Source of the DNA: Myotis daubentonii
Taxonomy: Eukaryota > Chordata > Mammalia > Chiroptera > Vespertilionidae
NCBI RefSeq assembly: GCF_963259705.1
Contig: NC_081848.1
Coordinates: 53,715,408-53,779,407, forward strand
Direction of reading: 5' to 3'
DNA length: 64,000 nucleotides
The translations under genes and the position numbers were made by a program. This document shows, in pieces, positions 53,525 to 64,000 of this stretch (the stretch's first letter is position 1; each line of letters begins with the position of its first letter). Under the pieces are notes generated by a model that had not been told where the DNA came from, did no database searches, and worked only from the letters and a program-made list of their open reading frames with translations.

Positions 53525-53749
53525 CCGTGGTTGGAAAACTGCTGCTCGTGAGCCACATGTGGCTCTTTGGCTCCTTGAGTGTGGCTCTTCCACAAAATAC
53601 CACATGCGGGTGCGCACATACAGTGCAATTGAAACTTCGTGGCCCATGCGCAGAGTCAGTATTTTGTGGAAGAGCCACACTCAAGGGGCCAAAGAGCTGC
53701 ATGTGGCTCGCAAGCCGTGGTTTGCTGAGCCACAGTTTGCTGACCACTG
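53525..53749. mobile_element. Palindromic hAT MITE, family B-related
   Basis: About 225 bp whose arms are reverse complements. The left arm (about 53548-53601) contains 'ccacatgtggctctttggct' and 'gtggctcttccacaaaatac'; the right arm (about 53668-53715) contains the inverse, 'gtattttgtggaagagccac' and 'ggggccaaagagctgcatgt'. The right end GTTTGCTGACCACTG is a hAT end, and the left end CCGTGGTTGGAAAACT is degraded. No clean duplication is seen (ATGTATCC against ACAAAGGC). An extra 'tggtttgctgagcc' repeats the terminal motif near 53719. Confidence 0.85.
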
Positions 53750-54539
53750 ACAAAGGCAACTGCTTCACTGAGCTCCCCCAGGGGTCCATATTGCAGGGAC
53801 AGGCCCAGGGACCACAGAGCAGAATAAAGTCCATGGAGAGTCAGTGATTAGGAAGGGTCCAAAGAATGTCACACCAAGTGGGGAGATTAGGGGTCAAAGG
53901 AGCTCTGTATTTTCAAATATGTTTGCCTCATATAGAGAAAATACTTTTATAATTAAAAAATTTCCCCTCTATTTATTCTAATTTCCCTGATTTTGTTTCT
54001 AATTTTTTGTAATTTATATTTTGTCATCTCCATGCTATCTCATACCCTCTCCCATTTCCTTCCACCGATTGCCACCATGCAGTGATAGTCTCTGTTGATA
54101 CAAACACCAACAATTTGGGTTATTTGGCAATCACATCACATAGCTTTTTCATATCAAACTCGTAACTAATAAACGCAACTTAAGCTTATATTTTCCCCAC
54201 ATAATGACTGCTGTTTAGCTAGGTATTCTCTATGTCTATCTCTGAGAAGTTGACTTTTCTAACTTATTGAAAACATTGTATTTATTCCTTGTCAAGTGGA
54301 TAATATTTCATTCAGTTATCTGACTATTCTTCCAACTTTTTGTCATCTGCATATTTTGATGGGCATGCTGCCTATATATAAGCAAACTTCTGGGAAAACT
54401 ATTAAATAGTTTAGAGCAAGGACACCTCTCTTACTAAGGGTGACCATGACGTCAGAATTTTTTTATGATGGTCTTAATCACAAATACTCTCTTCTATGAT
54501 CTTCAATTATTGGTACAACAAATAGTCAATGAGTCTATA
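53750..54539. other. AT-rich intergenic sequence
   Basis: Unassigned; may include old LINE sequence. Confidence 0.35.
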
Positions 54540-54780
54540 GCATTCCACTAGAGATTTTTATCTAATAGTCATTACTTCCATATAAATTTTCAACCAGCTA
54601 TTCAGGACATTCCCATATTTTTCTGATTTCAGATTTATCACCATATACTTTGTCAAACACCTGACTGAAAACGGGATATAACTGATCTACTGACAATTCA
54701 AATAAAATCCCCATTGGGTTTATTTAGTAAGATTTGTTCTTATGGGACCTAGCCATTATTGCTTATTTTCTACACTTTCA
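54540..54780 (-). mobile_element. Possible CR1/L3 relic
   Basis: 'gatttttatctaatagtcat', 'tttcaaccagctattcagga', 'tactttgtcaaacacctgac' resemble a very old amniote CR1/L3-type sequence. Recalled pattern only. Confidence 0.4.
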
Positions 54781-54879
54781 AAACCACTCATTTAATTATT
54801 ATTGCTTTGCTAGTGGTTGAAATAACTAGTCTTTAATGTCTGGATCTGCCTCGGCCTTTGGTGAAAATCAACACATCAT

Positions 54880-54965
54880 CATTCATTCATTCACTCATTC
54901 AACAAATACTCAGTGAGTGGTCCTTGCATGTCAGACACTGTTCTTGGTTCTGGCAACACAAGAGT
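54880..54965 (-). mobile_element. L2 LINE 3' end, reverse
   Basis: Starts with TCATTCATTCATTCACTC and continues 'aacaaatactcagtgagtgg' and 'cagacactgttcttggttct', the reverse L2 3' end. Confidence 0.75.
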
Positions 54966-54999
54966 TATTTTTATACGCATTCATCTTCTTTTTAAGCAT

Positions 55000-55530
55000 C
55001 TTTCCTTTTGATTACTTTTTTTTCATTATTTCTCAAAAATCACTGGCTTGTAGATTCCCCTCTCAAAAGAAAAAAAAAATCTGTGAACAGGACTATTTCA
55101 GTTGATTTCACTGGGGATTGCACTTGTTGGAAGTTGAGAGGATGGGGTTGGGATTGAATATCAAAAGTCCTAGGCACTACTTATTATTTATTTATTCTTC
55201 AATTGATCAGTATTGAAGAAAAGAGATAGGATAAAGAGAAGGAGGGCAGCCTTATGAATGGATAGAACCAAAGCTGATGAAGCCAGAATAATTTCCTCCC
55301 CATTAATTCCTAGCATCATCAGCCACCTCCGTTGGTTCTCTACCACGCAAGCTCCTTAACTATCACTTAACAGGATAAACACTTTCATCTCTGCAATAGT
55401 GTGTGACAAGGAATAATAGTAATTTACAGTACTTGAATCCAAGCAATTAACTCTACAGCATTTTATGAAAATGCAATTATTCTCTAAGTAGGAACTCCTG
55501 GGCCACTGCTGGGAGAGATGGGCTTTGCAC
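55000..55530. other. Intergenic sequence, nothing recognised
   Basis: No features visible. Confidence 0.45.
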
Positions 55531-55539
55531 AGTTGCACA

Positions 55540-56560
55540 CACTTCTGCCTTAGCTGGGACGAAGGACTTTTTTATTTGTTGCATATCCTCAGCACGCCGA
55601 ACAGGCTGGGTTACGGCTCACGTACATTTTAGCTTTGGGTCTTTTGTGACGAGAGCCATGCATTTTCAGTGAAGATTTGGGGATGAATCATCTGGGTATA
55701 TTTCACAAATGTTTGCAACTTTCTGAAAAGCAAAACATGCTGCTTTGCTAGAAGCCCTTTTTCTTCTTGTGGTTTTACTCCCCAATCCGCAGCCTTCTCA
55801 CTGGAATAAAATCCACATCCATGCGAGTGTGTGCACATGCACGCACACATACACACATACACCCACACACCCCAGAGCTGGTGGGCTTGGAGAATACCAT
55901 TAATAATGTAACCAAGTCTGGGCGCTTTTTAAAAGTCTATTTCTTGCTTATAAATAAATGGTAATTTGTTTAAAAGCATCATTACACACAGTGTTCAGCT
56001 AGATCCCATGCATTCGATTATTTTAAATAAATGGACCATAAATGGAACAAGTTCTTTCTAATTTACAAATGATAGGAAACATTTTTCAAGGAAAAAAAGG
56101 AAAAAGTGTAAAATTTGTTCTTAACTACATCTCATTAATGTGGAACTGTTCAATGACCTGTAAAGATTAAAGAATTAGTGAATTGGTGGAATTATCAGAA
56201 TGAAAAATCTGTATAATTTTGGTTTCAATTTAAAAATCTACTGAACAGTCTAGCGACTTTAGCCTCAGATATTACTTTTTAATATCAGTTCCTACAAATG
56301 TGGTGGCATTGGGGTTATAAATGAACTGAATGGAAAGCAACAAATAGTATATTCAAATTCACAGCACAACAGAGGAGCTAAGTGGGAAGGAGGGACGCCT
56401 TGGGGGAAGGGAATTTTTTTTCCTCAATAAAACAACTGAAGACATTTAATTAAGTGACCACTCTACTAAGTGGAGCAAAAATTAATACACATAAATGCTT
56501 TTATGTCCACGCAATGGTGTCTTAATTAAGAAGTTGGTTTTAAATGGAGAACGAGAGACA
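55540..56560. promoter_or_regulatory. Candidate conserved enhancer block 4
   Basis: About 1 kb without recognised repeats, apart from a short CA-like stretch at 55838-55870. CpGs remain at 55590-55650 ('cagcacgccgaacaggctgg', 'ttgtgacgagagccatgcat'). AT-rich segments follow with 'ataaataaatggtaatttgt' (about 55950), 'tgcattcgattattttaaat' (about 56010) and 'ctacatctcattaatgtgga' (about 56126). Texture as in blocks 1-3. No coding frame covers it. Confidence 0.4.
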
Positions 56561-56889
56561 GAGCTATTTAACCAACATTGATAGAACATCTTCCTTCCTA
56601 AAAATTTTCCAGCAATCACACATAGGAGGGACAGCAGGAGGGAGTGGGAAGATCTTACATAATAGATATGACTCAAAAAGTGTGGATATCTCAGTTGATG
56701 AGACATGCTATAGGCAAGGTATGGCTTAAGGACCCCTTCTTCACCTCTTCCTCACCTGCCCCCATCGACCTTCTCCACCCCATGATGGCTCACACCTATC
56801 AGCAAGGGGTATCTCTCTTCTGAATACCCGTCACTGGTCCCTTTCTATTGGAAATCAATTTAAACATGTGTATATGTGTGTGACTTTTT

Positions 56890-57000
56890 TAAACCCATCC
56901 TGCTAGACTATAATTCTGTTGAGGTAATACATTATTTTTAAGGTCTCTGAATGACCTCATCATACCAAGCTCAGGGTAAAGGCACAATAAATGTTTTTAA
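56890..57000 (+). mobile_element. L2 LINE 3' fragment
   Basis: 'tgctagactataattctgtt' and 'ggcacaataaatgtttttaa' fit the L2 3' end. Confidence 0.6.
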
Positions 57001-57599
57001 TTGGGGATTCCAGATACCTGAGGACTTTGTGGAGGCAATTTGTGTTAGGGCCTTAGCCCCTTGCCCAGGAAAAGAAGGTCTGGAGAGGGGAATTCCTAAG
57101 GAACTCACTGGTCTCTGGACAGTTTGCATCTATCCCAGGGGGCAAGTTCAGCCCGAGGCCAGGCTTGTTGCAGGAGTCAGAGCCAAGGGCAGCTTGTCAC
57201 TCCCAGGAAGTCAGGTGGCCTGGTGCCATAGAACTGAATGTGTCTGAGGAACTAGGTTCTGGGACCATGGAGGAGCACATCTCTTTCTCTCCTTCTGCCA
57301 GCTGGAATAAGCAAGGATTGTAATGCCTGCTTCTGGGAGGATGGCCAAGCAGCTTTCCCCAAGTCTGGGTCCAGTGGATGGTTTGGCCAGGTTGGGGGAT
57401 GAGAAATATTATACATATTGTAACCTCAAGTTCCTACTCCTTGCCCTGCTTCCAGGTGCCCTGAGAAATAGATGATGTGTGGGCAGGTTGCCTGGGCCCT
57501 GCTTGCGCTGCACTCATTCTGTGGGAAGGATTGTCCCCTCTGCCAAAGGAAAGAAAGAATGCAGGGTCCTTTGCTTTGACAGTGACTCTTGGGGGCTCT
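57001..57599. other. Intergenic sequence, nothing recognised
   Basis: GC-richer sequence with chance frames on both strands; none shows a domain. Confidence 0.4.
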
Positions 57600-57700
57600 T
57601 TTTTCTTTTTGCACATCTGTATTGAGGAATAATTGACTGGCAAAAATTGTGTATATTTTAAGGTGCACAACTTGATGATTTGAACTCTTCTCACACGTGA
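57600..57700 (-). mobile_element. L1M 3' UTR scrap
   Basis: 'tattgaggaataattgactg' and 'ttaaggtgcacaacttgatg' match reverse L1M 3' sequence. Confidence 0.7.
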
Positions 57701-57729
57701 TGGCCATAGGCCTATGTCAGGCAGATGAG

Positions 57730-57840
57730 GGCATCCCAGAGCTTGAACCCTGTCAGACACTGGGGAATACACAGACAAATCAGACAAGATTTCTGTCCTC
57801 AGGAGGTGTGTAATCTGGTGTAAATTCAGTTTGGGCTGGA
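57730..57840 (-). mobile_element. L2 LINE fragment, reverse
   Basis: 'gtcagacactggggaataca' and 'tttctgtcctcaggaggtgt' match reverse L2. Confidence 0.6.
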
Positions 57841-58245
57841 CATTTATAAAATATGAACAGGAAAGTAGGAGCCAACAGCCCAGGCGTTTTGGTTGGACAC
57901 AGTTTCCTCCATCCTGGTCTCCTTCAAACAAACCTTCTGGCTTCAGAAGTGAGCTTTGCAGCTAGCACCAGGCCACCACTGCCATCACTAGGCGTTCAGG
58001 ATATGACCAGGTCACTTTTCACAGCTTGCTTCAGGCTAATTCTTTAGCCTTTCCCTTTCTCACTCTGGGCTGTGTCTCTGATTGTTTTCCTAACTTCCTT
58101 GACTGTGTCATGACCATAGTCACAGCCCAGAAATCCTCTGTTGGACACCTTTCATCTTTTCACCTGTGCTGGATATTTTCTGTTGCTTTCAATCCCTCAT
58201 TCTCCCTACACTCTATTCTGTTCTCTTGGAGTCTGACCTATCAGA

Positions 58246-58560
58246 GTGGCCTCAACGGCTCCATTGCTTCTGGAAGAAAGAATGAGGTTGGAAGAAAAAC
58301 AGGGTCAGGGAGCTTCTTCTCTGCTCCTTCCCTCCTGGGCCACTGTGGGTGGCTATTTTCCAGAGTTCTTCTCAGAAAACCCTTTACATACAGCTTTTTG
58401 GTTCATCTCTCCCTTCCCTTCCCATTATGGCCTAGAAGTCAGAGTGGTTGCTGTTATTAGCCTGAGGGTACTGTCTCCTTAAACCCTGCTCACACCCTTA
58501 TACATAGTTCCTTTGTTAAAATCTCATTAAATTACCAGTTCAAATATGCTTTCTGCTTCC
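58246..58560 (+). mobile_element. Possible ancient LTR-like repeat
   Basis: 'tattagcctgagggtactgt', 'aaccctgctcacacccttat', 'catagttcctttgttaaaat', 'ctcattaaattaccagttca' resemble the 3' part of a common old LTR-like repeat. The overlapping 144- and 78-codon frames at 58026-58482 lie in it. Exact family unknown. Confidence 0.45.
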
Positions 58561-58599
58561 AGGTACCTGGCAGATGCCATGCTCTCCAGTTCATGCCCT

Positions 58600-58840
58600 T
58601 TGGTAATTTTTCTCCAGCTCCACAAACAATGACTCTGGTTTAGAGGGACATTGCCTGGACCCTGGATCCCCACATTAGGCCTCATGGGCCTGCAATTCAC
58701 TTGATGTTGTACATTTTGAAGATGAATAACTAGGCTAGGTATGTTGCTCAACATCTTATAATGCACAGAACAGTTCCCCACAATAAAATATTATCTGGCC
58801 CCAAATGTCAATAGAACAGAGATTAAAAAACCCAGATCTA
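58600..58840 (+). mobile_element. Ancient hAT-Charlie MITE
   Basis: The right part 'cacaataaaatattatctgg', 'ccccaaatgtcaatagaaca' and 'agattaaaaaacccag' matches the 3' half of an old eutherian hAT MITE of the MER58/MER33 kind. The left end is uncertain. Confidence 0.6.
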
Positions 58841-59889
58841 GTATATTGTTTCTACTGGAGGGATGAGAGGAAACCCATAGGGGTATCTTCTGGGATTGAT
58901 CTGTAAAGTTAAATAACTCAATTATTCTAGGTGAAAATTTTTCTAAGAGAGACCAAATTCGGCATAGTTGGGGCAGGAGTCCAGGGACATGGCACTGAGT
59001 GTTAGCTAGACCTGGGCACTGAATGTTGATGCTTCAGAGTGGGGGCCAAAGCTTAGAGCTCAGACTGGAGTCGCCCACACTCCTTGGCCTCTGTGCCCCA
59101 TCTCTCTCAAATTTTCATGTGGGATTGGAACATAAGTCCATTTGCCTTCCAAGCCCACACTCCTGCTAGCATAGCATCTCTACTCGTAAGCAAAGAGGAG
59201 ATAATATCGAGGAGAAGTGTTGGGTTTTTGTTAACTAGGCAATAGAAGTTCCAGCAGAAAGACAAAAAGGATTAGGTAGGACGTTGGAAGATATAGAAAG
59301 AGGAAGCAAAGACACCTCAGGCTGACCATGGATGAAGGCTCAGTAATTAATGGACCTGGGCAGGAGGAGCATGATCTATACCTATAGTATCACAAATCTG
59401 CAGAAGTTTTCTTGACATCACAGAAACTCTGCCCTTACAGTAATGAAGACGTTGTTTTTGAGAACATCCTCAGTAAATCCCCAGCTCCTTCCTGGCTCTG
59501 GGGAGAGGTGTCAGTAATCATGCCCAGGTGGTTGAGGAAGAGGAGGGATCAGGTCTTCTGGATAAGTTGATCTGGAGGTTGGCATGGAGGATGGTTCTGG
59601 TGGAGATGTCCGTAGATGCATGGCTTCCTCCAAGCACACAAGGGCTTCTAGCATCCTTTGAAATCAGTCAGTGGTCTGCCTGTAATCATTGCTGTGCATG
59701 GTTCCCTAATCAGGACCCAGAGTCCAATGCCAATTGTTTCTTTTACTTTTTAATGGATTCGAACTCCATACCGGAGCTCAGGAAATCAAAGTACTTCTGG
59801 AAGATATTTATTAGTGGCCAAATTATAAAAACACATAGCAAACCTTTAGTTTGCATTACAAGTGTTAATATATGCAGAGCCCTGTGAAT
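58841..59889. other. Intergenic sequence, nothing recognised
   Basis: No repeat family or exon is clear. A 119-codon frame at 59528-59887 has no domain. Confidence 0.4.
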
Positions 59890-60260
59890 AGCTCATCTTT
59901 CTGCCTCTCTTGTATCTTAAATTTTTCATTACAAATTTCTAGGGCTTCAAAGTAGACTCTCACAGCCAGTGCCTTTTTTTCTCCCTTGCATGACAAAGAG
60001 CTGTCAAAAACGGTTCCTGGGCTGGCTAGTTTCTTCCCCTTTTTTCTCTCATCTAAATGTCAAACAACTTAGCTTAAATAAAGCCCAGCATTCTTCGTCT
60101 GGTGCTTTTCAAAAGAAAAACACCCCCACAGAAGGCATCTACAAAGGCCCTAATTAATGTTTCTCATTGATTTGGTTTTAGTGTGATGTATTTTATTAAA
60201 AAAATATGAATCCAGAAGGCACTCTCATTAAAATCATTAGCTACCCAACATTGGCTGCAA
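59890..60260. promoter_or_regulatory. Candidate conserved block 5
   Basis: Repeat-free 370 bp with 'aaggccctaattaatgtttc' (about 60146), 'tctcattaaaatcattagct' (about 60223) and 'ctgtcaaaaacggttcctgg' (about 60001). Weaker than blocks 1 and 2. Confidence 0.3.
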
Positions 60261-60299
60261 ACAGCCTGGTGCATGGTGCATAATAGGGCTTAAGAACCC

Positions 60300-60600
60300 A
60301 GACTCACACACACAGACACACAACTCACATGTACACTTGTACATTCACTTGACATGCCTCCCAGGTTATGTACAACACACCTGGGTGTGTACACATGCAA
60401 AATTGTGTGCAAGATATGCACAAAACACACATGCATACATACAGAGGTATGAGTTGTACATGCAAGTATACCAACATGTATGCATCTGATTATCCATTGC
60501 ATGCCCAGAATATAGAAGGTGGTATATGTTCACACACAGAGTGTACACATACATGCTCACACTGACTAGGTGCCAATGGATATCTATGTAATAGAGGGAG
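60300..60600. repeat. Degenerate CA/CATACA-rich tract
   Basis: Enriched in ACACAC, CATGCA and TACACA words without fixed period. Short frames on both strands are compositional artefacts. Confidence 0.6.
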
Positions 60601-61945
60601 AGAGAAAGAGAACTGTCTCTTATGTTTCTTGGGATTATATGTTTGGGAGAGATCAAGAAACACTGGTGCCAGTGGCTTTCCACATTGTCTCTCAGTAAGG
60701 CATTTTAAAATTTCTTTTTCAGTTGGCTTCCTATTCCAGGGACCAAAGTCATCAGGACATAGCAGGGACATGCGCCTGTCCTCCTCTCCAGCTGAGACTT
60801 GAGTTTTCTTTCGATAGGCGGGATGTTGAGCTATCTCTTCTGACTGGTCTGTAGACTTTCATGGTGAGGATGGAAAAGGGAAGAAGAGAGGGCTTCTCAA
60901 TCTTAGTTGAATGAGGAGAAGTCCTTGCTCAGAAACTACTGAAGCTGAGATTTAGGCTCTTTAGGCGGCAGCTTGACCAGTGGTGGCTTTTGATGAAATC
61001 CCACAGGTTGTTTCCTTTCTAGGAGTCAATTCTTGGCTAAACAAATCCTGTCTCCATCTTATATCCTATTTTTAACATGCCCTTTATGGTTTTCTGAAAG
61101 TGGCAATTTCAAAGGGGCTTCTATGACTTATAGGAGGATCTGGTGCAGTTCCCTCCTCAACCTCACCTCTAAGACATATGGGCTCTCTGCTCCCATTGTG
61201 ATGTTCCTTTTCTCTTGACAGTCAGTGGGGGCCTGAGATTAACCCACGTATTCTTCCTCCCAGGCCAGCCTACCAGGTGAGAGTTCAGTGTTAGAATGTG
61301 GGGCCATAGATGTTATAAACGAGCAGATTTGCTCTTAAGATGCTTTGCTGTTATTTCACATACATATATATTTCTTTCAAGACTTTGCAAGGAGGAAGTT
61401 ACTGAGCCAAGGCATGGTTTATGTATACTCAGGACCCACTTGTCAAGATATTATCTCACCCTAAATGATGCATGAAACTTGGGCTGGATGGTACTGCAAA
61501 TCCTCTGAAATGAGGCTCCATGCTGTACTTTTTACTAGAGTCCCCTCCCCGCCAAGCCCACGGGGAGCACAGACTTATGTTCAGTGACCCCTTTCTCTCC
61601 TCCTCCAGGGACCACAGTTTCATACCCACATTTTCCCACAGAGGAGAAGTTGCTCACCCAAGATAAAAAAACACACAACCCTTACATTTGAGACCCATAT
61701 TACCCCAGGGGAACGGGGCCTCTGTGTTCAAGGTCAAATGCCCACTTAACCTCTCATTTTATCTTGAGCTTCCTGCCTTTTTCTCACCCATGTGGCACAA
61801 TCAGTAGACTGGCATATAGGTCATTTCTCCCTTTCACTCCCTTAAAGCATGAATGATTGCGGGGGTCCCCAAATTTTAGATTTGGGTGGAAGAAGGAAGA
61901 CTATGTTCATCCTTAGCCCTAAAACCTGTTTCATGACCCATTTTT
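60601..61945. other. Intergenic sequence, nothing recognised
   Basis: No repeat family or exon is clear. Confidence 0.4.
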
Positions 61946-61949
61946 ACCA

Positions 61950-62165
61950 AGCTTTGGGGCTTAGGGTACTTACTGGTAATTAACAATATAATTATCTTTC
62001 TTTTGTTAAGTTGTATGAGTTCCCTATAAATTTTGGAGATTAGGCCCTTATCAGATATGTCATTGGCAAATATGTTTTCCCACACAGTGGGTTTTCTCGT
62101 TGTTTTGTTGATGGTTTCTTTTGCTGTGCAGAAGCTTTTTATTTTGATGTAATACTTTGCATCTT
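61950..62165 (-). mobile_element. L1 ORF2 3' fragment
   Basis: Read in reverse this is the C-terminal part of L1 ORF2: the nucleotide phrase 'gcacagcaaaagaaaccatc' lies upstream of a frame beginning [17 protein letters not shown], which matches the conserved ORF2p tail. It is a short broken piece; catalytic domains are absent and frames are interrupted. Confidence 0.88.
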
Positions 62166-62449
62166 ATTTAACTAGTGATCAGAGTATATCATCATTCAGA
62201 AGCCCAAGTATGTGAGTAGGAATGAAGGCAACTTCCATTCATAACATATAGGAGCACAAATAACATTCAATAGCAACCCATCGAGATAAAATAAATAATG
62301 GCTACTTTAAGCATTAGAGATAGAGTGGGGGTAGGGGGGATTATGCACCAAAGCCTCTCCAGGTAATGAAAGCATAGTGTCCATGTTTTGCCATTTGTCA
62401 GAACAAAGTAAATATTGGAATCTTAACACTTGCGTCCTCTCAGCTAAAT
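62166..62449. other. Intergenic sequence
   Basis: Unassigned; no gene. Confidence 0.4.
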
Positions 62450-62910
62450 ATCCTTCTGTGGTTATTGCTCAAATACTAAAAATACTAGTGTAAGTTCTAG
62501 TGCAAAACTGACATCAGAGTGATTTATGAAGAGACATAACCTGCTGCCTCTCTGAATTCATACATCCACCATCAGAGTTCATATCAATTGTGCTCTGGTC
62601 CCCATTAGCAATATTGTCAAAAAAATCACAGAAAAATAACGACTCTGAAAGCCAAGAAATTTAGATCCGGATATGAGCCGTAAATCTGTATTAATTTAAT
62701 AGTTAAAGTGCGTTAATGCTTTATAATATTTTTTCTTTATAGAGAACACAATAGTGAGGTCATCTGTAATAAAGATGTTAATCCTGAGCCACCTGCTAGT
62801 TTGTTTTGCCTCTTGGGGCAAGAGGACATTAATGGATGAAATATGGCCTCAAGCTCCTTAAAATGGTGTTTTATGGCAACCTCTATGCAGGGCTATAAAA
62901 CACTCACTCT
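62450..62910. promoter_or_regulatory. Candidate conserved enhancer block 6
   Basis: Repeat-free 460 bp with retained CpGs ('tagatccggatatgagccgt', 'aaagtgcgttaatgctttat'), TAAT-rich 'ctgtattaatttaatagtta' at about 62686, and 'atatcaattgtgctctggtc' at about 62582. Similar to blocks 1-4 in texture. Confidence 0.38.
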
Positions 62911-64000
62911 GAGTGATAAAGAATCTCAAGAAGGGATATACACTCTCCATCATGCCTGATCTGACATTAGCCTTGCTTAACTTATCACCCATCTACAGGC
63001 ACCCACTAGGCTGGGCAGCAAAGTGCGACCAGGGGCAGCCTCAGGGCTCAGGGAGGAGTAGAGTGAGTTATCTGGCCTTTTGGACCAGAATTTTCAGTAC
63101 TCGGCTCTTGGGAAGGTCTCCACTCTGGAATCTATTGCCTGTTTTTCTCCCTGGCTCTTTGGTTCAAGAAAATGATTGATTGTTCCATCATTGGATCTCT
63201 GGGTAGGTTTTTGTTACATATACAAGAAAATAATAAGTCATACTCACCCACCTATCTCTGAAAGTATTTTCCTTTCACATTGTGGAGAACATCCTTTGTT
63301 TATATTTCAGAGGTTTCTTTCTAGAATAAACAAGTAAGCCCCATGCAGAGTCTTCTCATTCCCTTTTAATATGCAAATTTCTTTCCTTCTTTTGGTTTGG
63401 AGCAGGTCACTTTCATGGACACACCCAATGACCTATTCAGATTGTGCCAATCTCCAGGTGGGAAACCCTATCTCCTCAGGACTTGCTGAAGTAGGGTACA
63501 CACTTCACCTTGGCACTCCAGGCTCCTGGACCATGGAGAAAACGAGGACACTTGCAGCTTGTCAGAGAGCAGGTGTTTAAGGGAATGGCTCCCATATCTG
63601 CCCTAGACATATTTGGGGAGTCCCTCATTGGTGTCTTCTCTAAGAGAACACAGACTCCAAGAGGTCCATGAGAAGGAGAGGCAAAGCTGCCTAGAAGGTC
63701 AGTGTCAATGAACTGGCAGAGGGTTTGTTACACAGACTAGCTCACCAGTAATTGTGGGGTAGCTGGACAGGGGTTACAGGCCTTAAGTAAAAGAATGGCA
63801 TATACAGATCAAGTCCCAGCTGGAAGTGATTGACATGCAAGTGAGAGGCAGGGATGGGAGGAGGTTATGCCTTCTTTTCAAGGTCCCCAGAGCAAGGAAG
63901 CCCCAGCCAGCTATTGCTTCTCAATGTTAGTGGTCTAGTGAGAACAAAGCTAGGATTTCTCAGAAGGTCCTGATGGCTTGAGGTCCACACATGGACACAA
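62911..64000. other. Intergenic sequence to window end
   Basis: No recognised features; short frames without domains. Confidence 0.4.

Noticed and set aside
57434..57931. 165-codon minus-strand frame
   Set aside because: Crosses an L1M scrap and a reverse L2 fragment; overlapped by another frame on the same strand; no domain.
58026..58460. 144-codon open frame
   Set aside because: Mostly inside an LTR-like repeat and hydrophobic only through T-richness; no domain or splice context.
1..64000. CRISPR arrays, bacterial operons, phage or plasmid features
   Set aside because: Mammalian interspersed repeats throughout; tandem repeats are microsatellites and no regular spacer-repeat structure exists.
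1..64000. piggyBac MITEs, which are common in some vesper bats
   Set aside because: I looked for TTAA-flanked inverted ends and saw none that I could support.

Overview
This window is mammalian nuclear DNA from a vesper bat (family Vespertilionidae). The evidence is its lineage-specific mobile elements: seven Ves-type tRNA-derived SINEs, two HeliBat-type non-autonomous Helitrons (CTAG at one end, TC at the other, A|T insertion site), a complete SPIN hAT element, and several young short hAT and Tc1/mariner MITEs. Older material is shared by all placental mammals: MIR, L2, L1M, MER5-like hAT, and MLT-type LTRs. I cannot name the genus or the chromosomal region.

No protein-coding gene, RNA gene or convincing exon is visible. 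The open reading frames are short, mostly lie inside repeats or low-complexity tracts, and lack recognisable domains. The one protein remnant I recognise is an L1 ORF2 fragment near 62 kb on the minus strand. The window therefore reads as intergenic or deep-intronic sequence, probably a gene desert.

Layout. 0-6.8 kb: MIR and L2 relics, poly-T tracts, a 21-bp minisatellite. 6.8-7.7 kb: repeat-free, AT-rich but CpG-containing block with many homeodomain-like motifs and TCF/LEF-like sites, the best candidate for a conserved developmental enhancer. 8-22 kb: an old hAT element, three Ves SINEs (one carrying a long TTCC tract as its tail), MLT-type LTRs, MIR relics and a pyrimidine tract. 22.3-23.1 kb: second repeat-free block with two perfect POU octamers. 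24-39 kb: an MLT LTR split by a Ves SINE, further MLT, MIR and L2 copies, a G-rich run, and a third candidate block at 37.8-38.2 kb. 39-54 kb: a dense cluster of young DNA transposons (HeliBats, hAT MITEs, SPIN, a Tc1/mariner MITE), many nested in older repeats with intact target-site duplications. 54-64 kb: older LINE relics and three further candidate conserved blocks near 56, 60 and 62.6 kb.

I found no new multi-gene system. The most informative signals are the candidate regulatory islands and the cluster of bat DNA transposons, whose duplications mostly fit the nnnTAnnn pattern of Buster-type hAT transposases. Repeat family names come from memory of consensus sequences; nothing was searched. 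Boundaries without target-site duplications are approximate.
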